Source of the DNA: an uncultured Candidatus Altimarinota bacterium
Lineage (GTDB): Bacteria > Patescibacteriota > Gracilibacteria > BD1-5 > UBA6164
NCBI GenBank assembly: GCA_937864995.1
Contig: CALMDL010000013.1
Coordinates: forward strand, 1-5,531
DNA: 5,531 bases
Direction: 5' to 3'
Every line of letters begins with the position of its first letter. Position 1 is the first letter of the stretch. A program made the position numbers and the translations under genes. Positions 1 to 4,414 of this stretch are shown here, piece after piece. Below the pieces are notes generated by a model. It did not search any database, was not told where the DNA came from, and saw only the letters and a program-made list of their open reading frames with translations.

Positions 1-99
1 AAGTTTTAAAAATTTTCTTACTGTTGGATAGCTTATTTCTTTTTTATTTATTAATAATCTACCCTTGTTTATTTCTCTATATATTTTTTTTGTATTCAT
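1..99 (-). CDS. Small basic protein, N-terminal part only (runs off left edge)
   Basis: The first 33 codons are visible, starting at an ATG 2 bp after the stop of the gene at 102-434; the frame is open to the edge. The N-terminus (MNTKKIYREINKGRLLINKK) is strongly basic and is followed by EISYPTVRKFLKL. That could be a short recognition-type helix of a helix-turn-helix, but this is only an impression from 13 residues. One Gly is encoded by GGT; there is no TGA or TGG in the visible part. It is the last visible member of the minus-strand gene array. Function unknown; total length cannot be judged. Confidence 0.6.
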   Translation of the reverse strand, partial: MNTKKIYREINKGRLLINKKEISYPTVRKFLKL

Positions 100-101
100 G
101 A

Positions 102-434
102 TTAAAAAATTAATGCTGGTTTGTTATAATTAAAATCTAAACAAAGATGCTTGTCTTTATTTTCTAGTTTATTTTGATCTATTATGTAAAGCTCTGTAAT
201 ATCGTTTATAATTTTATCTATAAGATCAGAGTCTTTAATTTTCATAATATAGATAGTTTTAAAATATTGTTTTGTTTTTGGTATAACTTCTATTTGCATG
301 AAAGGCTCTCTATTATTCCAATCATTTTCATTTAGCCAAAATGTAGTGAAGTTTTTAGGTGTTCTTACTTCTGGTCAAAATATAAGAGAATATTTTTCAG
401 CTACTTTTTCATATATTTTTTTGTGGTTTAGCAT
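102..434 (-). CDS. Hypothetical protein, 110 aa, with FWPEVRT motif
   Basis: With TGA read as Trp the frame runs from ATG at 434 to TAA at 102. Under the standard code it would start only at Met46, giving 65 residues; the longer form is preferred because its start lies 5 bp after the upstream stop (440), as in the rest of the array. Order: helical basic N-terminus (2-16), motif SLIFWPEVRTPKNF (16-29) with the single TGA at residue 20, then two TGG Trp (33 and 39) in FWLNENDWNNREPF. A strand-rich middle (46-65) and a charged helical stretch (66-95) follow. Two of the three TGG codons in the called genes are here. A similar WP(E/D)xR motif ends the 739-894 product. Not recognised as a known family. 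Confidence 0.8.
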
Positions 435-439
435 AAAGA

Positions 440-715
440 TTATTTATCATAATAAAATAATACACTAGTTTTTCAATGTTGTTCCATATAAATAGCTTTT
501 CATGGGCATAAGCATAGTAAAGCTGTATAAATTACTTCAAAATTTTCTGGTTTAATTTCGCCCTTTGTTTCTAGTGTAATAAGAAAACTATCTACTATTT
601 TTCTATTAATTCACTCAATAAATACATTTGCTGTATTTAAATGTTGTTGTTTATAATCAATAGATCATGTTAGATCTCTTTTAATGTTCCGTCAAAATGA
701 TTTTGTTTTTTTCAT
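440..715 (-). CDS. Hypothetical protein, 91 aa, five TGA-encoded Trp
   Basis: Starts at ATG 715 after AAAAAATAATT, with no Shine-Dalgarno sequence, and ends at TAA 440. In-frame TGA falls at residues 8, 17, 35, 72 and 81, in contexts such as NVFIEWINRKIV, CLCPWKAIY and MEQHWKTS. Those in the predicted helix around 30-45 suit a large hydrophobic residue and would be poor for Gly, while a real Gly (TKGEIK) uses GGC. Cys68 and Cys70 form a CxC pair before Pro71. Residue 9 uses CGG, an Arg codon that is rare in low-GC mollicutes and unassigned in some. The protein looks mainly helical and soluble. No family recognised. Confidence 0.8.
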
Positions 716-738
716 AATTATTTTTTATTAATATAAAA

Positions 739-894
739 TTATTTTATTACTACTTTTCTAGTATCTGGTCATAAAAAATTTAATTCAACTCAAATAGAGC
801 TAATTGATGTATGATTAAAACTTACTTCTAAGTTTCCATATTCTTTTTTAATTCATTGTAATTCTTTTATTACTTCGCTTATTGTTTTTTTCAT
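739..894 (-). CDS. Hypothetical protein, 51 aa, phage-type small protein
   Basis: ATG at 894 follows AAAAAATAATT. The product opens with an amphipathic helix, MKKTISEVIKELQWIKKEYG, then NLEVSF and a second strand pair ending NFLWPDTRKVVIK. TGA falls at residues 14, 35 and 42. The layout of a helix, a GxLEV strand, a short hairpin and a last strand is common among tiny phage proteins of unknown role, so this is a resemblance, not an identification. TGA at residue 14 is on the hydrophobic face of the helix, and Gly20 is encoded by GGA. The C-terminal WPDTR resembles WPEVR in the 102-434 product. Confidence 0.78.
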
Positions 895-903
895 AATTAT
901 TTT

Positions 904-1224
904 TTATAATGCTAAAATATCTTCACAAATTGCATCAAACAATATTTGGTCTTGACTTCTCGCCACATATTCATTTGTATTGTTAGACGAAAAAATATAG
1001 TCGTCTTCTAGATCCATTAATGCTTTTAAATCTTTTTTCATTTCTATTTTATCATAGAAGTTTTTTGATTCTGCAATAAATCAAATTAAATCATCTATTA
1101 AATCATTTTTATTTTTAATATAGTACTCAAAATTTTCTAATTTTTCCAAGTCAATTTTAGTATTTATTTTTTCTTTTTCATTGATGATATAAAAATCATT
1201 ATTAATTTTGTGTAATTTATACAT
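904..1224 (-). CDS. Hypothetical acidic protein, 106 aa, paralogue of 1677-1967 product
   Basis: Frame from ATG 1224 (1 bp after the TAA of the upstream gene at 1226) to TAA 904. One TGA at residue 48, in DDLIWFIAESK. The N-terminus MYKLHKINNDFYIINEKEKI aligns with MYKYKNLNNEFKILNEFDIL of the 1677-1967 product (shared MYK, NN(D/E)F, I and NE at equal spacing). A Lys/Glu-rich helical stretch (20-70) follows, then a markedly acidic C-terminal third (MDLEDDYIFSS, DQILFDAICEDILAL). It looks like a soluble helical protein that could bind a partner protein. Function unknown. Confidence 0.8.
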
Positions 1225-1225
1225 A

Positions 1226-1372
1226 TTATTTAATGTTATATTTTAAGTTTTTAAATTCCTTTTCTAGCCTTATTTCAATGCCTGATTTTCAATCAGGTAT
1301 ATAAATAGTTTTTCATTTATTTAATTCCATTAATTGAGTGTTAGTTATTGTATATAAATTTGTATTGCTCAT
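1226..1372 (-). CDS. Hypothetical protein, 48 aa
   Basis: ATG at 1372, TAA at 1226, nearly abutting the next start at 1224. TGA is read at residues 20 (LNKWKTIYIP) and 28 (IPDWKSGIEI). The second half, KSGIEIRLEKEFKNLKYNIK, is basic and probably strand then helix. The codons around PDWKSG form a perfect 7-bp inverted repeat with a 3-nt loop (1281-1297), listed separately. No Shine-Dalgarno sequence; the leader is AT only. Small, but its tight fit between neighbours and the two read-through TGAs support translation. Not recognised. Confidence 0.7.
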
Positions 1373-1385
1373 ATATTTATTATTA

Positions 1386-1658
1386 TTAAAATAAAGTTTC
1401 TTTTGTAATTCAGATATAAATATTATCTAATTCTAAGTTAGGTATTATTCAAGGACTAAAACAAGTTTTAGTATTAAAAATATATTTTTCTAGCGGTAAT
1501 AATACACTTAAAATTAATTGATCCCCATAGTCATCATTTTTTAATAATTCTTTTATTTTTCTTTTAACACTAGTTAAAGATTTGCAATAATATTTATCTC
1601 AAACATTTTTTTCAAAATGTTGATTAGTTCAATAATTAATTATATATATGTTATTCAT
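1386..1658 (-). CDS. Hypothetical protein, 90 aa, phage-type small protein
   Basis: Frame from ATG 1658 to TAA 1386. The start, MNNIYIINYWTNQHFEKNVW, followed by KYYCKSLTSVKRKIKELLKND, resembles the common small-phage-protein layout of a first strand ending in an aromatic residue, a loop, a strand and then a helix; this is a likeness in form only. TGA falls at residues 10, 20, 70 and 83. The contexts SPWIIPNL and IYIWITKE are strand-like and favour Trp, and the one Gly is GGG. Cys25 and Cys66 are isolated. The C-terminus LDNIYIWITKETLF is a probable terminal strand. Function unknown. Confidence 0.8.
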
Positions 1659-1676
1659 ATGTTTATTTTTAAAAAA

Positions 1677-1967
1677 TTAAATTTTTATTAATTCCCCCGA
1701 CTTTTCTCTTTGTTTTATAATCAAATCATTAGTATAATTTATTCAATTAAAAAAGATTAAACTATCTATTTTATAAAAAAGTTTTAGTTTTAACATTTCA
1801 AGGTCTTTTATTTTTTCTTTTTGTATATCCCCCTGTATTATAATTCAGCTTGTTTTTTCGTAAATATGATATTTTGTTTTTTCTTTTACTACAATTAAAG
1901 TTAATCATAATATATCAAATTCATTTAAAATTTTAAATTCATTATTTAAATTTTTATATTTATACAT
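1677..1967 (-). CDS. Hypothetical protein, 96 aa, paralogue of 904-1224 product
   Basis: ATG at 1967 follows the intergenic element TCCTTTCTAAACT, which is part of a 24-bp repeat; TAA at 1677. Order: N-terminal signature MYKYKNLNNEFKILNE (shared with the 904-1224 product), a strand pair DILWLTLIVVKEK and YHIYEKTSWIIIQGDI (22-48), then a Lys-rich helical half (49-96) ending REKSGELIKI. TGA falls at residues 21, 41 and 75. The first two sit inside hydrophobic strands, which is good evidence for Trp. IIIQGDI also resembles YVIQGEL in the 2132-2362 product. No family recognised. Confidence 0.82.
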
Positions 1968-1987
1968 AGTTTAGAAAGGATTAAAAA
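1964..1987. repeat. 24-bp intergenic repeat, copy 1 (TCCTTTCTAAACT element)
   Basis: Exact match to 3597-3620. Here it links the stop of the 1981-2115 gene with the start of the 1677-1967 gene. The identity covers the last codons and stop of one gene, the spacer and the start codon of the other, although the flanking proteins differ. Selection on the junction itself, or insertion of a module, would explain this. Confidence 0.85.
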
Positions 1988-2115
1988 TTATATTCTAATG
2001 TATTTAGTATAGGTGTAAAATCATTGTCTAATGTTCATGATTCTAAATTAAAATCATTTTCTAATTTAATTTGTAAATCTTTTATTTTTTCTTTTAACAT
2101 TTCTTTATTTTTCAT
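1981..2115 (-). CDS. Hypothetical small helical protein, 44 aa
   Basis: ATG at 2115 follows AAAAACTAATT. Residues 1-21 are a charged amphipathic helix (MKNKEMLKEKIKDLQIKLEN) with heptad-like Leu/Ile, possibly a short coiled coil. TGA at residue 27 (LESWTLDND). The tail TPILNTLEYNF ends in TTT TAA, and that stop forms the start of the 24-bp repeat that continues to the next ATG at 1967. The same arrangement occurs at 3614-3727, where another very small product ends in Phe and TAA. Too short to classify. Confidence 0.65.
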
Positions 2116-2131
2116 AATTAGTTTTTAAGTA

Positions 2132-2362
2132 TTAAATTTTAAAAATAGATTTTTCTTTGTCATATAAATATTTTGAGATTCTGAAAAAAACTTTTCAGTA
2201 TTCTAGTTCCCCTTGTATTACATAATCGCCCCCTATTTCATTTACGATATTTGTTGTAATTATTTTTTTATTTTCATATAGTTGCTCTATGCTATGGTCG
2301 TTATAGTTCCATAATGTAAAACATTGTCAAATTACTATATATTTTTCGTCAATTATTTGCAT
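2132..2362 (-). CDS. Hypothetical protein, 76 aa
   Basis: Frame from ATG 2362 to TAA 2132. TGA at residues 12 (IVIWQCF) and 56 (LEYWKVFF) and one TGG at 18 (TLWNYND): both Trp codons occur in one gene, while Gly uses GGG, GGC and GGG (EIGGDYVIQGEL), so TGA need not be Gly. Order: N-terminal strand (1-18), a polar acidic segment, then YVIQGELEYWKVFFRI as a strand pair and a Lys-rich end. YVIQGEL resembles IIIQGDI in the 1677-1967 product, so the two may share a fold. A plus-strand open frame overlaps here and is taken to be its shadow. Confidence 0.82.
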
Positions 2363-2385
2363 GATAAGTTTATTATTAAAGTAAA

Positions 2386-2664
2386 TTATTTTAAAAATCT
2401 ATTGTCATATTCAGGAACTCCACAAAGTTTAGGCTCTATTTTTTCTCAAACTTTTGAAAGTAAAACATTGGCTTCAATAATTTCTTCATCGCTTAAATAT
2501 GTCAAATTTTCGGTGCTGTCATCAATATGTAACAAGAAAATTCAAACTTCATTATAGAAAGTTTCTGACTCAGCTTCTTTATTTGTTATTATTCAAATTC
2601 AACTTGGATTTATTTTAAAACTGCAATTACTTGAAATTGCTTTAATAACTTTATAGTTTTGCAT
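2386..2664 (-). CDS. Hypothetical protein, 92 aa, four TGA-encoded Trp
   Basis: ATG at 2664, TAA at 2386. The N-terminal half is strand-rich: YKVIKAISSNCSFKINPSWI, then WIITNKEAESETFYNEVWIFLLHI. The second half is acidic and helical (YLSDEEIIEANVLLSKVWEK), ending in a short tail with Cys81 and a single Gly (GGA). TGA falls at residues 22, 24, 41 and 73. SWIWIIT, EVWIFLLHI and LLSKVWEKI are among the clearest contexts in the window for TGA meaning Trp. The gene sits 21 bp beyond the stop at 2682. No known family recognised. Confidence 0.83.
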
Positions 2665-2681
2665 GATTTTATATTTGATTA

Positions 2682-2819
2682 TTAAAGTAAAATAAAAGGA
2701 TCATCATAAAGTTTGTATTTTATATTGTCGGCGATTTCTTTTCTTATTGCATCGGCTTTTGACAATTCAATATTATTTTTTAATATTTCTTTTTTGATAT
2801 ATTCATTTTGATTTTTCAT
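2682..2819 (-). CDS. Hypothetical helical protein, 45 aa
   Basis: ATG at 2819, TAA at 2682. The product is almost wholly a charged helix (residues 4-38) with IRKEIADNIKYKLYDDPFILL at the end. It has no Trp, Gly or Cys. Just upstream in the transcript lie the long hairpin 2859-2892 and an A-rich stretch, so this gene may be separated from the preceding one by RNA structure. Some codons (GCC, ATC, GCC, GAC) are less AT-rich than usual here, which argues that the frame is used. Function unknown. Confidence 0.65.
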   Translation of the reverse strand: MKNQNEYIKKEILKNNIELSKADAIRKEIADNIKYKLYDDPFILL

Positions 2820-2858
2820 AATGTTATTTTATTAAAGTTAAGATTTGTTTTTTTTTAC

Positions 2859-2892
2859 CAACTTATAAAAGTTTTTAATCTTTTATAAGTTG
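2859..2892. terminator. Perfect 13-bp hairpin with flanking T run (plus-strand terminator shape)
   Basis: Arms CAACTTATAAAAG (2859-2871) and CTTTTATAAGTTG (2880-2892) are exact inverted repeats around an 8-nt loop. On the plus strand the hairpin is followed by A and seven T, the shape of an intrinsic terminator, yet no plus-strand gene lies upstream. On the minus strand, where the genes are, it is followed by GGT and about ten A, so it is not a classical terminator there. The stop codon of the 2883-2993 gene lies within the arm. It could end antisense transcripts or protect or process the minus-strand mRNA. Confidence 0.5.
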
Positions 2893-2993
2893 ATTTTTTT
2901 AATAAATTTAAAATAGTAAATTGTTTTATATGTTTTTCAATTCATATTTGCATGCTCAATTTCACCGAAAAAATAAAAGTTTATTAATTTCAT
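2883..2993 (-). CDS. Hypothetical small aromatic/basic protein, 36 aa
   Basis: ATG at 2993, 5 bp after the TAA of the upstream gene (2999), continuing to TAA at 2883 inside the hairpin arm. The sequence NFYFFGEIEHANMNWKTYKT, then YYFKFIKKINL, is rich in aromatic and basic residues, with TGA at residue 19 and Gly10 encoded by GGT. The GAG CAT GCA codons stand out from the local A/T background, which supports coding use. Spacing fits the array. Too short to classify; a chance frame cannot be excluded. Confidence 0.58.
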
Positions 2994-2998
2994 ATTAT

Positions 2999-3151
2999 TT
3001 AAAAATTAAGTGCTAAACTATATATCAAATCTATTTCGTTTCTTTCTTTTAAAACATATAAAATAGTTCTTTTGTCTGGTCTTTTTTTATTTGCCATTAA
3101 TAAATTATATAAATCTATAGATAGCATTGTTTTTATTTCTTTTTCTAGCAT
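2999..3151 (-). CDS. Hypothetical helical protein, 50 aa
   Basis: ATG at 3151 preceded by TTTTTTTAATT; TAA at 2999. The product is a Leu/Lys-rich helical protein (MLEKEIKTMLSIDLYNLLMA), then a basic turn NKKRPDKRT at 21-29 and a second helix ILYVLKERNEIDLIYSLALNF. A helix, basic turn and helix layout could suit nucleic-acid or protein binding, but no motif is diagnostic. It has no Trp, Gly or Cys. Confidence 0.68.
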   Translation of the reverse strand: MLEKEIKTMLSIDLYNLLMANKKRPDKRTILYVLKERNEIDLIYSLALNF

Positions 3152-3167
3152 AATTAAAAAAATTAAA

Positions 3168-3407
3168 TTATAAAGCTTTTATATTGTCGATGATTAATTT
3201 TCATCATTTAGTGATATGATAATCAATAAATACATTGTCTCTATCAATTAAATTTGTGTTTGTTATTCAATAACAAAACATAGCATCGCTTTTAGTTAAT
3301 CATTTAAAAAATTCATTTGTTGCCCTGTCTTCAAAAAATACTACATATTTTGGATTTCAATTAATAGAATTATTAATTCTAATAAGATTTTTAATATTTA
3401 CTAACAT
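3168..3407 (-). CDS. Hypothetical Trp-rich protein, 79 aa (or 90 aa from 3440)
   Basis: Start chosen at ATG 3407 because it carries the recurrent AAAAATAATTATG context. An in-frame ATG at 3440 would add MKNFNLIIKII and sits just downstream of promoter P2, so the longer form is possible. TGA falls at residues 17, 36, 47, 68 and 69, including a tandem TGATGA (3201-3206) read as ITKWWKLI. Other contexts are NEFFKWLTK and FCYWITNT. Order: NPKYVVFFED strand, an aromatic helix, an acidic NLIDRDNVFIDYH segment and a terminal helix. Soluble; no family recognised. Confidence 0.82.
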
Positions 3408-3446
3408 AATTATTTTTATTATTAAATTAAAGTTTTTCATTAAGTA

Positions 3447-3513
3447 AAATCAAGTTTACTTTTTTATTTTAATTTGTCAAAAGAAAATTAAATTTTTTTT
3501 ATTTTCTTTTAAA
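3447..3513. repeat. Promoter-bearing repeat, copy 1 (partner at 4139-4196)
   Basis: A 37-bp stretch (3447-3483) is identical to 4139-4175, and a further 21 bp (3493-3513) is identical to 4176-4196. The only difference is 9 extra bases (3484-3492) in this copy. It overlaps the end of the 3499-3600 gene and contains promoter P2. Such long identity in non-coding DNA points to a recent duplication or to selection on the promoter. Confidence 0.85.
3453..3480 (-). promoter_or_regulatory. Promoter P2: TTGACA, 16 bp, TAAACT
   Basis: Read on the minus strand, TTGACA (3475-3480) matches the sigma70-type -35 consensus exactly and TAAACT (3453-3458) matches four of six -10 bases. Initiation would be expected near 3446, just before the ATG at 3440, and would serve 3168-3407 and the genes to its left. 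The same core occurs before the first gene of the array. Confidence 0.5.
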
Positions 3514-3600
3514 CATGTTTATTTTATTTTGTTTTTTTGATTCAAATAAAAATCAAATAGTAAAAACAAGTAAAACTAATATTAATGGATTTGTTAACAT
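3499..3600 (-). CDS. Small single-span membrane peptide, 33 aa
   Basis: ATG at 3600 follows the intergenic element TCCTTTCTAAACT; TAA at 3499. MLTNPLILVLLVFTIWFLFE contains one hydrophobic span (about residues 5-19), with TGA read as Trp16, followed by the basic tail SKKQNKINMFKRK. By the positive-inside rule the tail should be cytoplasmic and the N-terminus outside. Small phage or plasmid membrane peptides of this shape include toxins, holin-like and superinfection-exclusion proteins; nothing in the sequence selects among these. Promoter P2 begins just beyond its stop. Confidence 0.65.
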
Positions 3601-3620
3601 AGTTTAGAAAGGATTAAAAA
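3597..3620. repeat. 24-bp intergenic repeat, copy 2 (TCCTTTCTAAACT element)
   Basis: Identical over 24 bp to 1964-1987. On the minus strand it spans the TAA of one small gene, the 13-nt spacer TCCTTTCTAAACT and the ATG of the next. The spacer contains TCCTTTCT, which resembles the anti-Shine-Dalgarno end of 16S rRNA (CCUCCUUUCU), so in the mRNA it is the complement of a ribosome-binding site. Confidence 0.85.
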
Positions 3621-3727
3621 GTAAAATATAAATCTAAATCAATTTCAAATTTTATTTTATTATCTTTTAAAACTCCAATAAAGTTTTTAAAATCTTTTTC
3701 AAAAAGCTTTTTTAATTTATTATACAT
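3614..3727 (-). CDS. Hypothetical small protein, 37 aa
   Basis: ATG at 3727, 32 bp after the stop at 3760; TAA at 3614. A Lys/Phe-rich helix (MYNKLKKLFEKDFKNFIGVL) is followed by a short strand-like tail IKFEIDLDLYFTF. It has no Trp or Cys; Gly18 is GGA. The end of the gene (TTT TAA) enters the 24-bp repeat shared with 1964-1987. It begins MY, as do the 904-1224 and 1677-1967 products, but shares no further signature with them. Unclassified. Confidence 0.62.
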   Translation of the reverse strand: MYNKLKKLFEKDFKNFIGVLKDNKIKFEIDLDLYFTF

Positions 3728-3759
3728 AAATATAAAAGTTAATAAAATAAAATTGTCAA

Positions 3760-4008
3760 TTATAATTGCTTTAAAAATATTGTGTCTGTAACTTCTTTAA
3801 TTGTAAAAACAGAATCATTAAAAATTTTATTTGCTTTTATTTCATTTTTAAAATTCACTTGCATATTAAAAGATCCAGCATCGCAAATTTTTCAATTAAA
3901 AATAAACATTTTTTTATTTTGATTATTTAAATCATAAGTAGAATATAAAACTTTTGTATTTTTAGTAGATTTTACAAAATCTAACAAGCTAGTTTTTAAA
4001 TATTGCAT
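3760..4008 (-). CDS. Hypothetical protein, 82 aa, first gene of the leftward array
   Basis: ATG at 4008 with the AAAAATAATTATG context; TAA at 3760. The frame is open upstream to a stop at 4060 but has no other ATG. Order: N-terminal helix (QYLKTSLLDFVKS), then strand-like segments KVLYSTYDL, KKMFIFNWKIC (TGA at residue 39), FNMQVNFKNEI and SVFTIKEV. It is rich in Lys, Asn and Phe, with one Cys (42) and one Gly (45, GGA). It lies about 130 nt downstream of the expected start site of promoter P1, giving a long 5' leader. A beta-rich soluble protein; no family recognised. Confidence 0.8.
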
Positions 4009-4138
4009 AATTATTTTTGTTATAAAAGTATTGTTTTTATTTACAATTAAGAAAAGGGATTATATTTTTATAAATCTTAAGTTTAAAACTCTTGTTTTGG
4101 TATAAGTTATATTTAATATATGTTTTTCTTATTTTGAT
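4009..4138 (-). promoter_or_regulatory. About 130-nt 5' leader of the leftward array
   Basis: Between promoter P1 and the first ATG there is no ATG on the minus strand and no open frame of note. It contains the weak stem GATT(T)ATA / TATAATC near 4059-4078 and ends in AAAAATAATT before the start codon. A leader this long is unusual next to the compact genes and could hold a regulatory structure; none is recognised. Confidence 0.35.
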
Positions 4139-4196
4139 AAATCAAGTTTACTTTTTTATTTTAATTTGTCAAAAGTTTTTTTTATTTTCTTTTAAA
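4139..4196. repeat. Promoter-bearing repeat, copy 2 (partner at 3447-3513)
   Basis: Identical to copy 1 apart from lacking the 9 bases at 3484-3492. It carries promoter P1. The distal 21-bp block (4176-4196) is a T-rich stretch that on the minus strand lies upstream of the -35 element as an A-rich tract, so it may act as an UP-like element. Confidence 0.85.
4145..4172 (-). promoter_or_regulatory. Promoter P1: TTGACA, 16 bp, TAAACT
   Basis: On the minus strand TTGACA lies at 4167-4172 and TAAACT at 4145-4150, with the same spacer as P2. Expected initiation near 4138 would transcribe the 3760-4008 gene and those to its left. The perfect -35 and the A-rich upstream tract support a strong promoter. 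Confidence 0.5.
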
Positions 4197-4225
4197 AATA
4201 GCATTAAGTAAAGCAAAAGTAAGCT

Positions 4226-4330
4226 AATTATTTTTTTAAAAATATATATATAATAATTATACATCTATTATTATAATACATTTTTTTTTTATTTAAGTCT
4301 AATTTTTAATTTATTTATTATTATATATAT
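4226..4330. other. Almost pure A/T tract, candidate DNA-unwinding region
   Basis: This stretch is composed nearly entirely of A and T, with long T and TA runs (for example TATATATATAATAATTAT near 4242-4259) and only a handful of G or C. No gene is seen. Together with the hairpins and repeated motifs to its right it fits the easily melted part of an origin, but low G+C is general here, so this is weak evidence. Confidence 0.3.
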
Positions 4331-4414
4331 AAATAAGTGTATAATTAACACTTGATATATTATAGTGTAAATAAGTATATATAGGGAGATATAAATAAAA
4401 AAAATGTATTATAA
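4271..4414. repeat. Long inverted repeat flanking a ~98-bp segment
   Basis: The left arm TTATAATACA-T(10)-ATTT (4271-4294) is matched on the opposite strand by TTATAATACA-T(8)-ATTT (4393-4414), so the arms are 22 to 24 bp and differ only in T-run length. Inside is a smaller hairpin AAGTGT (4335-4340) / ACACTT (4348-4353) around a 7-nt loop. No transposase or target duplication is visible, so this is more likely a cruciform or RNA structure than an insertion sequence. Confidence 0.6.

Noticed and set aside
102..299. 65-residue protein starting at 299
   Set aside because: It is the C-terminal part of a 110-residue frame (start 434) interrupted only by a TGA, and the longer start fits the spacing of the array.
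1973..1980. AGAAAGGA as a plus-strand Shine-Dalgarno sequence (also 3606-3613)
   Set aside because: No plus-strand ATG follows at usable distance in either copy; the element belongs to minus-strand gene junctions.
2324..2557. 77-codon plus-strand frame
   Set aside because: It lies across two well-supported minus-strand genes, has no start-site features and reads as their shadow.
3727..3759. TTGACA at 3754-3759 as a third leftward promoter
   Set aside because: The best -10 (TATATT) is 19 bp away and would start transcription after the ATG at 3727; it lacks the rest of the cassette.
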